From Syngnathus acus (taxonomy: Eukaryota; Chordata; Actinopteri; Syngnathiformes; Syngnathidae): a stretch of 64,000 bases of DNA. The position numbers were made by a program, and so were the translations under genes. The stretch spans positions 499,001 through 563,000 of the forward strand of contig NC_051104.1 of NCBI RefSeq assembly GCF_901709675.1, written 5' to 3'. The notes under the pieces are model-generated. The model searched no databases. It saw only the letters and a list, made by a program, of their open reading frames with translations, and was not told where the DNA came from. Shown here piece by piece: positions 11,205-22,476 of this stretch (within the stretch, counting starts at the first letter, position 1; each line of letters starts with the position of its first letter).

Positions 11205-13213
11205 GTGACCCACACAAAATTCATTGTCACTCGGGCTAACTGGAAGCCATGGCTGACAGGGGCTGTCCTCAGGCTGCTGAGGACCAGGGACAACGCCTTC
11301 AGAGCTGGGGATGAGGCTGGCTTGAGAACAGCGAGGGCCGACCTGTCCCGGGGCATCAAGGAAGCGAAAAAGGCATTCTCTTGCAAGATTACCGCCCACT
11401 TCAAGGACAGCAGGGACGCACGGAGCCTATGGCAGGGCATCCAGACTATCACGGACTACAAGCCCGCGCTGCAGAGCTGTGAGGGCAACATCCGTCTGCT
11501 CAACGATCTGAACCGCTTCTTTGCTCGCTTCGACGCTCAGAACAGCACTTGCCCGCTGAAGTCCCCTCCCCCTCCACACGAGCAGCCCCTGTGCCTCTAT
11601 GCCAGGGGTCACCAACTCCGGTCCTCAAGGGCGCCAATCCAGCCTGTTTTAGGTGCAGCCCTACAACAACACACCTGATTCAAATGATCAGCTCATCAGC
11701 AAGCTCTATTAAGGCTGATAGCGATCCTGATTATTTGAATCAGGTGTGTTGTTGTAGGGCTGCACCTAAAACAGGCTGGATTGGCGCCCTTGAGGACCGG
11801 AGTTGGTGACCCCTGCTCTATGCCGATACCGTGAGGAGGACGCTTGCCGCTATCAACACCCGTAAGGCGGCGGGCCCTGACTACATCCCAGGTCGAGCGC
11901 TGAAGGACTGCGCTGGGGAGCTGATGGGTGTCTTCACGGACATCTTTAACATTTCCCTGCAACAGGCCATCGTCCCATCATGTTTCAAGGCTGCCACCAT
12001 CATACCTGTGCCGAAGAAACCTGCTCCGTCCTGCTTCAATGACTACCGCCCCGTGGCACTGACACCCATCATCATGAAATGCTTTGAGCGGCTTGTCATG
12101 GGGCACATCAGATCCATTCTCCCCCCCCCCCCCACCATAGACCCCTTCCAGTTTGCGTACCGAGCCAAACGGTCTTCTGAGGATGCCATCTGCTCTGCCC
12201 TCCACTCAGCCCTCACCCACCTGGAGAAAAGGGACTCGTATGTGAGATTGCTGTTTGTGGACTTCAGTTCTGCATTCAACACCATTGTACCACAGCGACT
12301 CATCTGCAAACTCTACAAGCTGGGCCTCAGTACCTACCTCTGCAACTGGCTACTGGACTTCCTCTGTCAGAGGCCTCAGGTGGTCCGTGTTGGCGACAAA
12401 ATCTCCGCCAGCATTACGCTGAGCACGGGGGCCCCCCAAGGCTGCGTGCTCAGTCCGCTGCTCTTCACCCTGCTGACGCATGACTGCACTTCAACTTACA
12501 GCAGCAACCGCGTGCTCAAATATGCCGATGACACGACTCTGGTGGGTCTCATCACCGGGGCCGACGAGACTCAATACAGCTCGGAGGTCGACCTTCTGGC
12601 CACGTGGTGCAGGGACAACAACCTCCTGCTGAACATCAACAAGACCAAGGAGATTGTTGTTGACTTCCGGAAGGGTCACACCCAACACCTGCCACTGACC
12701 ATCGACGGTGCTGTCGTGGAGAGAGTGAGCAGCACCAGATTCCTGGGGGTGCACATCAGTGAGGACCTCTCCTGGACCACCAACACCGCATCACTGGTGA
12801 AGAAAGCTCAGCGCCGCCTGTACTTCCTGCGGAAACTCAGGCGAGCAAGTGCTCCTCCGGCCGTCATGACTACATTCTACCGTGGCACCATTGAGAGCGT
12901 CCTCTCCAGTTGTATCGCTGTTTGGGGTGGTAGCTGCACTGAATACAACATGAAGGCCCTGCAGCGCATAGTGAACACGGCTGGTAAGATTATTGGTGCT
13001 TCACTCCCCTCCCTGAAGGACATTTACACCTCCCATCTCACCCGCAAGGCGACCACGATTGTGTGTGATGTGTGTCACCCCGCTCACTCTTTGTTTGCTC
13101 TTCTGCCCTCTGGGAAGAGGTACAGGAGCCTGCGCTCCCGCACCACCAGACTCACCAACAGCTTCATACTCCAGGCTGTTAGGATCCTGAACTCTCTCCC
13201 CCCTCCTACGTAG
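11205..13213 (+). pseudogene. LINE polyprotein fragment: linker and reverse transcriptase
   Basis: The 5' part (11205 to about 11602) encodes the linker (LTGAVLRLLRTRD, NRFFARFD). After the MITE the frame continues from 11831 with N-terminal RT motifs ([26 protein letters not shown]), the [11 protein letters not shown] motif, [13 protein letters not shown] and the catalytic KYADDTTLV, then the thumb region up to the stop at 13211-13213. The two parts differ in frame by exactly the length of the MITE plus its 8-bp duplication (221 bp), so this insertion alone explains the split. A run of 12 C near 12121 adds prolines. The truncated endonuclease makes it non-autonomous. Confidence 0.8.
11603..11815. 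mobile_element. Palindromic hAT-type MITE
   Basis: A 213-bp element that is almost a perfect palindrome, with inverted arms of about 85 bp beginning CAGGGGTCACCAACTCCGG. A perfect 8-bp target duplication CTCTATGC flanks it (11595-11602 and 11816-11823). The empty site is present in the inverted L2-like copy near 45500. It has no coding capacity. Confidence 0.92.
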
Positions 13214-13495
13214 CGTCCTGTACTTTTGCGCTATATTCTGACTGTCTGCTTGTATGCACACTTGCTCCATTTTTGCTCCTCTTATTTATTATGTTATTTG
13301 TTTATTTATTATTTATTCATCACTCTTATTTATTCGTTGTTTGTGCCTTCTTGTTTTTACTTTTTGTGTTGTTACTTGTATATTGTGTACTGTCTTGTCA
13401 CCGTGGGATAGTGGGAACGTAATTTCGATCTCTTTGTGTGTCTTGACATGTGAAGAAATTGACAATAAAGCAGACTTTGACTTTGACTTTGACAT

Positions 13496-13915
13496 ACACT
13501 GTCGAACCTTGTCCATTCATCATCCTTCCACTTTTGTCATTTTGTACGGACTTATGTGAAGTTTTGTGTGTGACATCATCAATTCGTTAATGTTCCCTGA
13601 CTATGCAAAGTTCTTACTCACCACTTACCATGCATTTGTTTGTTTGTTCTTTTGACAGTCCATGTACTTGCTAACACATTCACATGCACATTCTTAGTTT
13701 AATCATGCTTCCAACCATATCTTTTCATTGTTAGTCAAAATATTTTCCTTCTGTCCAGAACATTCAATAGTAATCCAAGGCTGGCGTCTAGCATTAGGCA
13801 AAATACGACGTTACTTCAAGCATTAATCAAAACATAAGATATAATCAAGTACTGAATATTCTTAGACACCTTGGGCAGTGTCCGTGATTTAGAATAACAT
13901 CAGGCATGCATTAAA
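13496..13915. other. Unassigned, probably host sequence
   Basis: No gene, repeat unit or element end is recognisable between the LINE tail and the TA-element at 13918. Confidence 0.4.
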
Positions 13916-14441
13916 TACCGTATTGGCCCGAATATAAGACGATGATTTTTGCATTGAAATAAGATTGAAAAAGTGGGCGTCGTCTTACATTCGGGGTCTA
14001 GACATTATACCCATTCACTTGTGCTCAGCGGTAAGTTAAAGGTTGCTGGTATCGACTGAGTATGTTGATGTGATCGTGTGCGTCTTTGACACAAAGTGAG
14101 TACCGTATTTTTCGGACTATAAGTCGCGTTTTTTTTTCCCATAGTTTGGGGGGGGCGACTTATACTCAGGAGCGACTTATATGTGAAATTATTCACGGAT
14201 TTTTACATGATCATTAACACATTACTTACTAGTATAGTTGATCACTTCACATATTATTTTTACTTTAAACTGCATGAGAGCGCACTATGGCTGTGGAATA
14301 ATTGGAGCCTCACTGACAATGAGTTCCATTCATTGACTTCCAGAGTCAGGAGATTTAATGATTTGAAATGGTATCATCTGAAAACGGCCTTCAAAATAAA
14401 GCACCCTACCTCAAATCAAAGCACGGCTGAATAACATAAAT

Positions 14442-16198
14442 CAGTGGTCCCCAACTTTATTTGCGCCACGGACCGTACTTTATATAAATAAATAATACAT
14501 TTATTTAAATAAATATTACATTTATAATAAATATATAAATACGATGAAATAAAATGATACGACTGGCATAAAAACAAGTATAAACGACAATTTTTTTATT
14601 ATTTATTTATTTATTGATTTATTAGTAATTATTTATTATTTATTAAATTATATTAATAAAACTCACCATTACGTTGAATTAGTGGGAGCACTGAGCTTGT
14701 TTCTCAGAAACGAGCCGGTCCCATCTAGGCGTAATCGGAGACAATGACACTCGAAGTGGTTAAAGTTTGTCTTTTAATGCAGGATGCTTGGTCTCCATGT
14801 GCCGAAGCAGTTTTGAAGGCTTCATTGCCTCGTTAGCTCGCCTGTCGCCACATATTATGCAGAGTGGGCTTGGCGCGTCAGAGTCACCTGTGGCGATAAA
14901 TCCATATTTTAAGTAGAACTCCAGAAATGTTGTTTTAAATGCAGCTTTCCTTTTTTAGAGGTCGTAGCCTCCTCTTCCGTCTCCTCATTGGGCTTTTTTC
15001 CCTTTCCGAAGAAGCTTTCCAAACATCTCTGTTTCTTGTTTTTTTTGCTTGCTTCGCGGGCTCAACTGAGGTGACATGTCACGTGACCGAGACGAGCGTC
15101 TTGACCTGAACCGACGGATGTAATTGGTAGAGAATCGCCAATTTATTTACATTTTTCAAAATAATTCTTACCGTAATTTTCCATGTAAAATACGCCCCCG
15201 TGCATAATACGCACCCTAAAAATGGCATGTCGATGCTGGAAAAAAGCCTGTACCCATGTATAATACGCACCCAAATTTTGACTCTTACTTAAGTCCGTAA
15301 ACGTAAAATTATTTCAGAAAAAAGATCATCTTCGGGAACAACCGGATGTTATTCTGCCGGTCAGTATCACTGCGCATGCGCTAGCAAACTCGATAGCGAA
15401 GAAATGTTTCGGATTTGTGTAGGGTACATTGTGACAGCAAACGAGCAGGTGATCGAGCAAGCGTCTGATACGAGAGCATTGTGTTCGTATGGAGCGTGTT
15501 TGAAGTGAACAGCAGAGAAGAAAGGAACAAGGCAAAGTGTTGTGAAATAAAATATTACCTGTAATACGCATTTTGTTATTTGCTGATTAAAACTGCTAAT
15601 TAAACTGTGAATTGAAACTAATAGGTAGAGAACTGAACTCTCGCTCTTTATATAGCTGACGTGTCTTGCGCATCCGTTCTGCGCATACTGTCATGGCGGC
15701 CTCCGTATGATATCCGGTCTGCGATGGAGATTAAAAAACAAACAATATTTGACAATAACACACCATCAAGGATTGCACCATCGCATCAAACGATGTGTCG
15801 TCAATTATGAATTTTACTGACTAAGTGTGTTGGGCAGGATGGCTGAATGCGATGCGCGATTGACAACAAACAAGAAGAAAGGTGATTTCAAGTTTTATTT
15901 CGAGGGAGATTTTCTTCAAAAATTGTTGTACCCATGCATAATGCGCACCCCAGATTTTAGGACAATAAATTAGTTAAATTTTGCGCATTATGCATGGTAA
16001 ATCACGGTACTCATTTTTGCTAGCTTTGCGGGCTCGACTGGGGAAACTTGTCACGTGACCGGGACGAACGCCTTGACCTGAATTAATTGTTCGTCGATAA
16101 ATAATTTATTTTTTTTTTTTCCTGTGCGGCGTGGTGGCCCGGTACCAAGTGACCCACGGACCGGTACCGGTCCGCGGCCCGGTGGTTGGGGACCTCTG
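14442..16198. mobile_element. hAT element A (CAGTGGTCCCCAAC termini)
   Basis: Termini CAGTGGTCCCCAAC and the near-inverse GTTGGGGACCTCTG are flanked by a perfect 8-bp duplication ACATAAAT (14434-14441 and 16199-16206). It matches element B at 53639-54576 and carries a decayed remnant of the same transposase N-terminus on the - strand near 14790-15060. An 837-bp MITE is inserted at 15171. Confidence 0.92.
15171..16007. mobile_element. TA-target MITE (CCATGTATAATGCGC family), copy 2
   Basis: An 837-bp non-coding element with termini CCGTAATTTTCCATG and the inverse, between TA at 15169-15170 and 16008-16009. hAT element B preserves the empty site (ttcttactcattt near 54384) with a single TA. The centre is longer than that of the copy at 5449. 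Confidence 0.92.
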
Positions 16199-16206
16199 AC
16201 ATAAAT

Positions 16207-16610
16207 AACATGGAGAATTCTTAACACATGCTGTAATATCTTTTTAGAACAGCTTTTATTATTATAACAATTTTAATAAGGTACAAGTTTACTTACTGTA
16301 AATATGTTTTTAGAACTGTTTTATTATTATAACGATTTTTCAATAACAAGTTATAACACTCTTAAATGTGTTTTTAGAACTCTTATTAATATAAAAAAAA
16401 TTTTATACAAAGGTACAAGTGTATGCACTGCAATTATGTGGGCACTCCCCGCCTTCTGCTGACGAATGGGCAACATTTGTGCCATAATTCCTCAATTTAA
16501 AAGTTTTATTTTGAATCTTGTTTTTTTTTAATTTGTAAAAACAAATCCGCGATGTAGTGAAACCGCGATAAACGAACCGCGATGTAGCAAGGGATTACTG
16601 TGATTTGAAC
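16207..16610. repeat. MITE remnant with internal tandem repeats
   Basis: About three tandem units of roughly 60-70 bp around tttttagaac...ttattataac...acaagt lie at 16240-16430. The stretch ends in aaccgcgatgtagcaaggga at about 16578, which resembles a common fish MITE terminus. The opposite end is not found. Confidence 0.45.
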
Positions 16611-16639
16611 TGCAACTGACGACTGGTCCGACGTCAGCG

Positions 16640-17693
16640 GCCCGGCGCACACGCGGCGTTGTTTACATTGTGGTGAATTCTCTTCGGTGGTCTTATTGTA
16701 GACTTTACGGTGCAGCACTCCATCCACCAAGATCAACATGGAACTCTCACGTAAAAGGAGAAGTACTTCGGGCTCCTCAGCCTTCAATTCCAGGGTCTTG
16801 GTATCAACTTCCGTTTCAAGGATTTCGATGACTCGTGCCAAGATCCCATCTTCCCTCTGGAGCCTATGCCAGTCCTCCATAGCCATCTCTGGTAAAGAAG
16901 AATGTCCCAACACTGGGTCTTCAAGATCATCTGGAACTGCACCTTCATCACACAACAAGGTTTCAACGGCTGCTATTTCACTATCCAAATGCCGCGTTTC
17001 CTTTGGTAAAGCTGTATGAGCATTGGCACCATGTCGCATACAAAGAGCGTTCACTGTCTCTTCCCTCAAAACTTTAAATTCCTCAAGTGACCAACTGACA
17101 CGATTTAGCATGTCATAGATTCTTTGATCTATTTCCCGCGACTCTTCATCGTCTGGTGAGGGTTCGTGAGGTCTTTGGGAAAGTCCATCAGCGTCAATGT
17201 TGTGTTGTCCTGCTTTGTAACTAATATCAAAGTTGTACATAGATAGAGCAGCAAGCCACCTGTTACTTGTAGCATCTAGCTTTGCACTTGTCAGCACATA
17301 GGTTAAGGGGTTATTGTCAGTCAGAACCTTGAAGGTAACCCCGTATAAATAGTCGTGAAATCTTTCACTAACTGCCGAATTAAGTGCTAAAAATTCAAGT
17401 TTATGCACCAGGTAGTTTTTCTCACTTTTTGAGAGGCCGCGACTTGCATAAGCCACCACTCTCGTCTGACCATCTTGAACCTGATACAGGGCAGCCCCTA
17501 ACCCAGTCAGACTAGCATCCGTGTGAAGCAAATAAGGAACCTGCCAGTTAGAGAATGCAAGGACAGGTGTTGATGTTAATTTCTTAATAGTTTGCTCAAA
17601 TGCATCTTGGCATGCGGTAATCCAATTTTCCAGTTGAACTTTTGATGGAACACCTTTCAAAATTACACTGATCGAACATTTCACAAAACTCAA
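16640..17693 (-). pseudogene. Ty3/gypsy pol fragment (RNase H and start of integrase)
   Basis: An open - strand frame shows the Ty3/gypsy RNase H region: HTDASLTGLGAALYQ, then VAYASRGLSKSEKNY, then VLTDNNPLTYVL and the RWLAALSMYNFDISYKAGQ stretch, ending near ADGLSQRP. The later part includes a spacer and the beginning of the integrase zinc-finger region (LHRKVY). RT, the integrase core and LTRs are absent, so it is a truncated relic inserted among the other elements. Confidence 0.8.
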
Positions 17694-17931
17694 TTTTTAC
17701 TACGTGAACTCTCAATTGCTTATGATAAAAAAAAACATCCCTTGAGGTGAGATGTATGCACTTCAAGTCCCAATTTTCTTTTTCCTACTTGATGTAACCA
17801 ACACAAGAAAGGCACAGAGTACTGATAGCGGTTTACTATCGTCCACTTTAATTACCAATTTCTTTTCTGGGACTGAAGTGCAACAGTCACCTCACCTCTA
17901 CAACAATAACAAAATACACATATTCCAACAC

Positions 17932-18283
17932 CGCACTGGGTAGCACGTCCGCCTCACAGTTAGGAGGGTGCGGGTTCGATTCCACCTCCGGCCCTCCCTG
18001 TGTGGAGTTTGCATGTTCTCCCCGGGGCCGCGTGGGTTTTCTCCGGGCACTCCGGTTTCCTCCCACATCCCAAAAACGTGCTTGGTAGGCCGATTGAGCA
18101 CTCCAAATTGTCCCTAAGTGTGAGTGCGAGTGCGTATGGTTGTTTGTCTCTGTGTGCCCTGCGATTGGCTGGCAACCGGTTCAGGGTGTCCCCCGCCTAC
18201 TGCCCGATGACGGCTGGGATAGGCTCCAGCACGCCCGCGACCCCCGTGGGGACTAAGCGGTACAGAAAATGGATGGATGGATG
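17932..18283 (+). mobile_element. tRNA-headed SINE, copy 1
   Basis: Starts in the tRNA-like head (B-box-like gggttcgattcc) and ends in a GGAT tail. A perfect 14-bp target duplication acatattccaacac lies at 17918-17931 and 18284-18297. The first about 17 bases of the head seen in copy 2 are missing, so it is slightly 5' truncated. Not a tRNA gene. Confidence 0.9.
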
Positions 18284-18299
18284 ACATATTCCAACACAT

Positions 18300-18785
18300 T
18301 AGTAAATGAAAATAAAAGAAAATAGATGAGAACAAATACCGACACGGTCTTCGCGAGCAAGTAGAAAATACACCTGAGAGTCTTTTGCAACGTTGAAAAA
18401 ATACCTTATGCTGGCCAGCAAAAAAAATATAGTTTGTTGTCCAAAGTTCTTAGTGTGTTTGTGTAGAATGATATGTTAATGTGTAACCGTGTGGGGTTGC
18501 CTGCTGTGGGCGAACAGTGTCCGTCGAAGATCCGAAGTGAAGATCTGTCGAGAGTCTTCCTCGTAGACCGCGTCACTCCATAGAGGTGGGAGCTAACAAG
18601 AGAGCGTAGCATGAGGCAAAGGACACGAACGTTAGCATGAGCCACCCGCACTCACCGACAGCCGCTACTCGTCTGACTCGCGTTCGCTTACAGGCGCAAT
18701 AGCGTAAATCATGGCGCTGTCGTAAACTTTGCAGAATACGGTGTCGCAACAATCAACAACAAAAACTGCAATTGTAAAAAAACAA
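18300..18785. other. Unassigned stretch between SINE and LINE
   Basis: No recognisable coding or element ends. It could be residual LTR-element sequence belonging with the gypsy pol fragment. Confidence 0.3.
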
Positions 18786-18789
18786 CAAC

Positions 18790-21555
18790 AACATACTGGG
18801 CAGCCTGTAGCCAATTCCCACCAGGCTCCAACATCGAGTGGCTGGTTACTAAAATCCAGGAAACCTCAGTCATCAACGTCTACAAGCCCCCACCATCGGA
18901 ACTAACCACAACGTCACTCCCATCTGTAACTGCACCCGCAATCTACGCAGGCGACTTCAACTGTCAGCACACAGACTGGGGGTACAACCACTCAACACCT
19001 AGCGGAGTGACGCTGTGCAAATGGGCTTCCAACACTGATGCCCTGCTGCTGTACGACCCCAAGGAACCCCCAACCTTCTTCTCTGCACCACCGACCTTCC
19101 ATCATCAAAGTTCCATCACTGGTGGAACCGGTGCCAGGGAAGCCTGTGAAGAGATGGAACTTCCGAAAAGCCAACTGGGAGTCGTATACTGAAAAGACGG
19201 AAAGGAGGTCAGCCAGCCTGCCAGACCCAGAGTCCACAGATGTGGAAGCAGCCTATGCAGCCTACTGCCAGGTCCTCCTGCGTGCGGTAAAGAAGACCGT
19301 CCCACGTGGGTACAATAGGAACTACATCCCAGGCTGGGATGGGGAGTGTAGCTGCCTCCTGAGGGAACACCAGAGAGCCAGCTCCAGAGAAGAGGAGGAC
19401 GCAACGGCAGCAGCACTGCTCGAAAAGCTGGACGCCATCCGCAAGGCGAGATGGACAGAAGTCGTTGAATCAATCGACTTCACCCATTCCAGCCGCAAGG
19501 CATGGCAGACCATCAACCAGCTCACAGGCAGAAATACACCAGCCCACAGATGCCCAGTCACTGCAGACTCCATTGCCTCCCAACTCCTGAAGAATGGCCG
19601 CTTCCCGGATGCAGACAAAGACTTTGCACGACTGATATCGCGTGAGGTGTCTTGCATCTCAAGAGCGGCCAACGTCGATTCCAATCTCTCGGGAGCCTTT
19701 ACAGCAGAGGAACTCAGTGAGGCCATTAGCAAGCTAAAGCCGGGCAAATCCCCGGGCCGTGACAACATCTACCCGGAGTTCGTCATCCACCAGGGCCCAA
19801 CAACATCTAGATGGCTTAAAGCTTTCTTCACATCATGCTACCGGAGATTAAAGCTCCTGAAGATCTGGCGTAGGGCCTCCGTGATAGCTCTGCTGACGCC
19901 AAATAAAGATGCGGAGGACCCCGAGTCATACAGGCCCATCTCACTGCTGAGTGTCCCATTTAAAATCTTGGAAAGAATGATACACAGCCGCATAGAGCCA
20001 GTGGTGGACTCACAACTCCCACGGGAACAAGCTGGTTTCCGTCGAGGAAGGTCAACAGCAGACCAGATTACCCTACTCTCCCAAGACATCAAGAACAGAT
20101 TCCAGGATAAGGAGAAAGCTGGAGTGGTATACCTGGACTTAACTGCCGCATATGACACCGTGTGGCACCGGGGACTCCACCTGAAGCTGCTGAGGACCAT
20201 ACCGGACCGGCACATGGTGCAGTTCATTATGGAGATGCTTTCCAACCGCAGCTTTACTCTCCAAACCAGCAGTGGGCAGTGCAGTAGGCTCCGCAGACTG
20301 AGGAGCGGGGTACCGCAAGGGTCAGTTCTCTCACCAACACTATTTAACATCTATATATACGACCTACCGGACACAGCATCCAGAAAGTATGGCTATGCAG
20401 ACGACCTTGCCATCATGCTGAGCCGACCAATGTGGAAGGCGACGGAAGACGGCCTGAATGAAGACATGCGCACCATGGTAGCATACCTTCAAAAGTGGCG
20501 TCTCCAGCTCAGCGTTGGAAAGACTGTTGCTGCATCATATCATCTCAGCACCAGGGAAACAAGGAGAGAACTGACAGTGAGCATTGAGGGCAAACGCCTG
20601 GAGGTTCAACAAGCCCTGAAGTACCCCGGCGTGCGTCTGGATCGGATCCTATCCTTCAAACAACACCTTGAAGATCTGAAGGCAAAGGTGACATCCAGGG
20701 TTGCACTGATCGGCCGCCTTGCTGGAACGTGGGGAGCCTCTGCTAAGATCTTGCGGATATCAACCCAAGCGCTGGTCTTCTCTGCAGCAGAGTACTGCGC
20801 TCCAGTTTGGAACAGAAGCCCCCATGCCAAAAAGGTGGATGTGGCAATTAACAACGCCCTCCGAACTATAACAAGATGCCTGAAACCCACTCCTGTCTCT
20901 CTCCTGCCTGTCCTTGCGGGAATAGCGCCGGCCAACCTTCGTCGAGAGGCTGCCACCCTCGTTCTCGCCAGGAAGGCAAAAAATAACAACTGGCACATCC
21001 TGTACAACACTACAACAACTCCAGCGCCACCAAGCAGACTCAAGGCACGCCACCCCTACAACATGGCAGCACAAGAGATGCTCAATTCCATCCCTGAAGA
21101 CATCTCCAGAGATGCTTGGCTGGCAGCAGCTTGGAAGCAGGAGTGGGAGGCATCCGGTCCCTCCCTCATGCACCGTTATATCTGGGAACCAGGAGACGGC
21201 GCCATAGGAGGAGACTACCTCGCCAGTAGTGGACCACACTGAACCGCTTAAGAACTGGTGTTGGGTGCTTCAACACACCTATGCGGCAGTGGGGACTGGC
21301 GGACAGTGCGGCATGCGAGTGCGGACACCCCGAGCAGACAGCCGACCACATCATCAACACCTGCCCCCTATATAGACCACCCTCGGAGGCCGGCCTCTTT
21401 GACCTGGGACCAGAGATACTGGCGTGGTTCCACGACACCAAGTTGGAGCTCTGACGTTACACGAGAGAGAGAACAACATACTGTAGTAAAAAAAAAAACA
21501 ATAGTGGATATAAACGCTGATTACTATTACACAAAAAATAAATAAATAAAAATAC
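18790..21555 (+). mobile_element. Non-LTR retrotransposon with long RT frame, 5' truncated
   Basis: It opens inside an apurinic-type endonuclease (AGDFNCQHTDWGY near 18947-18983), then has a long RT frame and a zinc-knuckle-like C-terminus read after the first stop (ECGHPEQTADHIINTCP near 21320-21365). It ends in an aaataaataaat-type tail. I place it in the Jockey/CR1-like superfamily by motif order; the clade is not certain. It lies inside the element at 14103-22100. Confidence 0.75.
19038..21242 (+). CDS. Reverse transcriptase, 734 codons, partial polyprotein
   Basis: The longest open frame in the window. Linker residues lead to the RT domain with KSPGRDNIYPEF, YRPISLLSVPFKILE, QAGFRRGRSTADQ, the A motif YLDLTAAYDTVWH, GVPQGSVLSPTLFN and the catalytic GYADDLAIML; the thumb and a C-terminal extension follow. 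The first methionine is not the true start: the endonuclease upstream is in another frame and a short deletion lies near 19080-19100. The TGA at 21240 interrupts a frame that otherwise reads on into NRLRTGVGCFNTP and the Cys/His motif, so the C-terminus has lost a sense codon. It acts in target-primed reverse transcription in related elements. Confidence 0.8.
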   Translation: MPCCCTTPRNPQPSSLHHRPSIIKVPSLVEPVPGKPVKRWNFRKANWESYTEKTERRSASLPDPESTDVEAAYAAYCQVLLRAVKKTVPRGYNRNYIPGWDGECSCLLREHQRASSREEEDATAAALLEKLDAIRKARWTEVVESIDFTHSSRKAWQTINQLTGRNTPAHRCPVTADSIASQLLKNGRFPDADKDFARLISREVSCISRAANVDSNLSGAFTAEELSEAISKLKPGKSPGRDNIYPEFVIHQGPTTSRWLKAFFTSCYRRLKLLKIWRRASVIALLTPNKDAEDPESYRPISLLSVPFKILERMIHSRIEPVVDSQLPREQAGFRRGRSTADQITLLSQDIKNRFQDKEKAGVVYLDLTAAYDTVWHRGLHLKLLRTIPDRHMVQFIMEMLSNRSFTLQTSSGQCSRLRRLRSGVPQGSVLSPTLFNIYIYDLPDTASRKYGYADDLAIMLSRPMWKATEDGLNEDMRTMVAYLQKWRLQLSVGKTVAASYHLSTRETRRELTVSIEGKRLEVQQALKYPGVRLDRILSFKQHLEDLKAKVTSRVALIGRLAGTWGASAKILRISTQALVFSAAEYCAPVWNRSPHAKKVDVAINNALRTITRCLKPTPVSLLPVLAGIAPANLRREAATLVLARKAKNNNWHILYNTTTTPAPPSRLKARHPYNMAAQEMLNSIPEDISRDAWLAAAWKQEWEASGPSLMHRYIWEPGDGAIGGDYLASSGPH

Positions 21556-22283
21556 AGCTGGGTCACATCTACATAAAGGACGAGGAATTCGATCGTTGGA
21601 GTTAATGATTTGGAGTGACACAGATGGTTTGATAATATTGTTTTTATATGATAGTTATTTGATATATACTTTATATATCGTTATATGGGCCTGTGGAATA
21701 ATTTGAACTGCAACTGACGACGAGTCCGACGTCAGCGGCGTGCTGCACACGCGGCGTTGTTTACAGAAAGGAGGACAAATTCGATCGATGGATTTAATGA
21801 TTTGGAGTGACACAGATGGTTTGATAAACGTGTTATTTATGTTATAGTTATTTGAATAACTGTTAATGTTACATCAGGCCTGTTCTCAGCTCCTCGTTTG
21901 TGTTTATGTCACGTTAGCATATCGTATCGTTTAGCCTGATGTTGCTGGTTCATGTATGTTCTTGGTGTTGGATTTTGTCAAATAAATTTCCCCAAAATGC
22001 GACTTAAACTCCGATGCGACTTATGTTTTTTTCCTCTTTATTGTGCATTTTATGGCTGGTGCGACTTGTACTCCGGAGCGACTTTTAGTCCGAAAAATAT
22101 CAGTGAATGGCTTTCCGTTCCTCACAATTGCTAATGCGCCAGCAAAACTAGCTGAATTGAAGTCACCTTGTCTGGTCCATACACGGAGTTGCTGTTGACT
22201 CGCATGGACCTTACTCTGGAGCTCTTCACACGCTTTCTGCTGTCCCCAGCTGGGTATTTGGGTGCAAATGTAGCATGTCGTGT

Positions 22284-22476
22284 CTAAAAGTGGCGCTTGA
22301 TATTGGAGCGTTTCATTGATGCAATTTTGTCATTGCATATGAGGCACGTAGCAGAGCCTCCTCTCTCCACAAATGCAAATTCTTCGGTCCTCTCACTCTG
22401 AAATGTTCGGTAATCGTCATATTTCTTTCTCTTCGCCATCTTTCTTTCTCTTCGCCATCTTTCTTGCTTGCTTGCC
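22284..22476 (-). pseudogene. hAT-like transposase N-terminus fragment
   Basis: The - strand frame starts MAKRKKYDDYRTFQ and has a BED-like Cys2-His pattern (CLICNDKIASMKRSNIKRHF). It is cut at its 5' side by an L2-like insertion and carries no catalytic region. A hAT-like right end (ggttccctacccctg, about 23738-23752) may belong to the same element, with the LINE inserted between. Confidence 0.6.

Larger units (their letters stand above)
10987..13493 (+). mobile_element. L2-like LINE, copy 1, 5' truncated
   Basis: The copy begins inside the endonuclease/linker part of the polyprotein and runs through reverse transcriptase to the 3' UTR. It ends in a short tandem tail gactttgactttgac. Its sequence is collinear with the copies at 22477-23362 (same strand) and 43866-46160 (inverse). 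A 213-bp MITE interrupts it at 11603. I assign it to the CR1/L2 group from the RT motifs and tail; the exact clade is not certain. Confidence 0.8.
14103..22100. mobile_element. TA-target element (CGGACTATAAGTCGC family), expanded by insertions
   Basis: The left end CCGTATTTTTCGGACTATAA starts at 14103 after TA. The matching inverse end (gcgacttttagtccgaaaaata) lies at about 22079-22100; its last bases and flanking TA have decayed. A compact complete copy is at 62675-62842. Native sequence appears at 14103-14441 and about 21560-22100; the latter contains a partial duplication of about 195 bp (copies near 21575 and 21770). Confidence 0.65.

Noticed and set aside
17932-18020. tRNA gene
   Set aside because: Only the SINE head has A/B-box-like sequence; no cloverleaf with an acceptor stem, and the copies are followed by SINE bodies. 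The same applies at 27627, 36150 and 52290.
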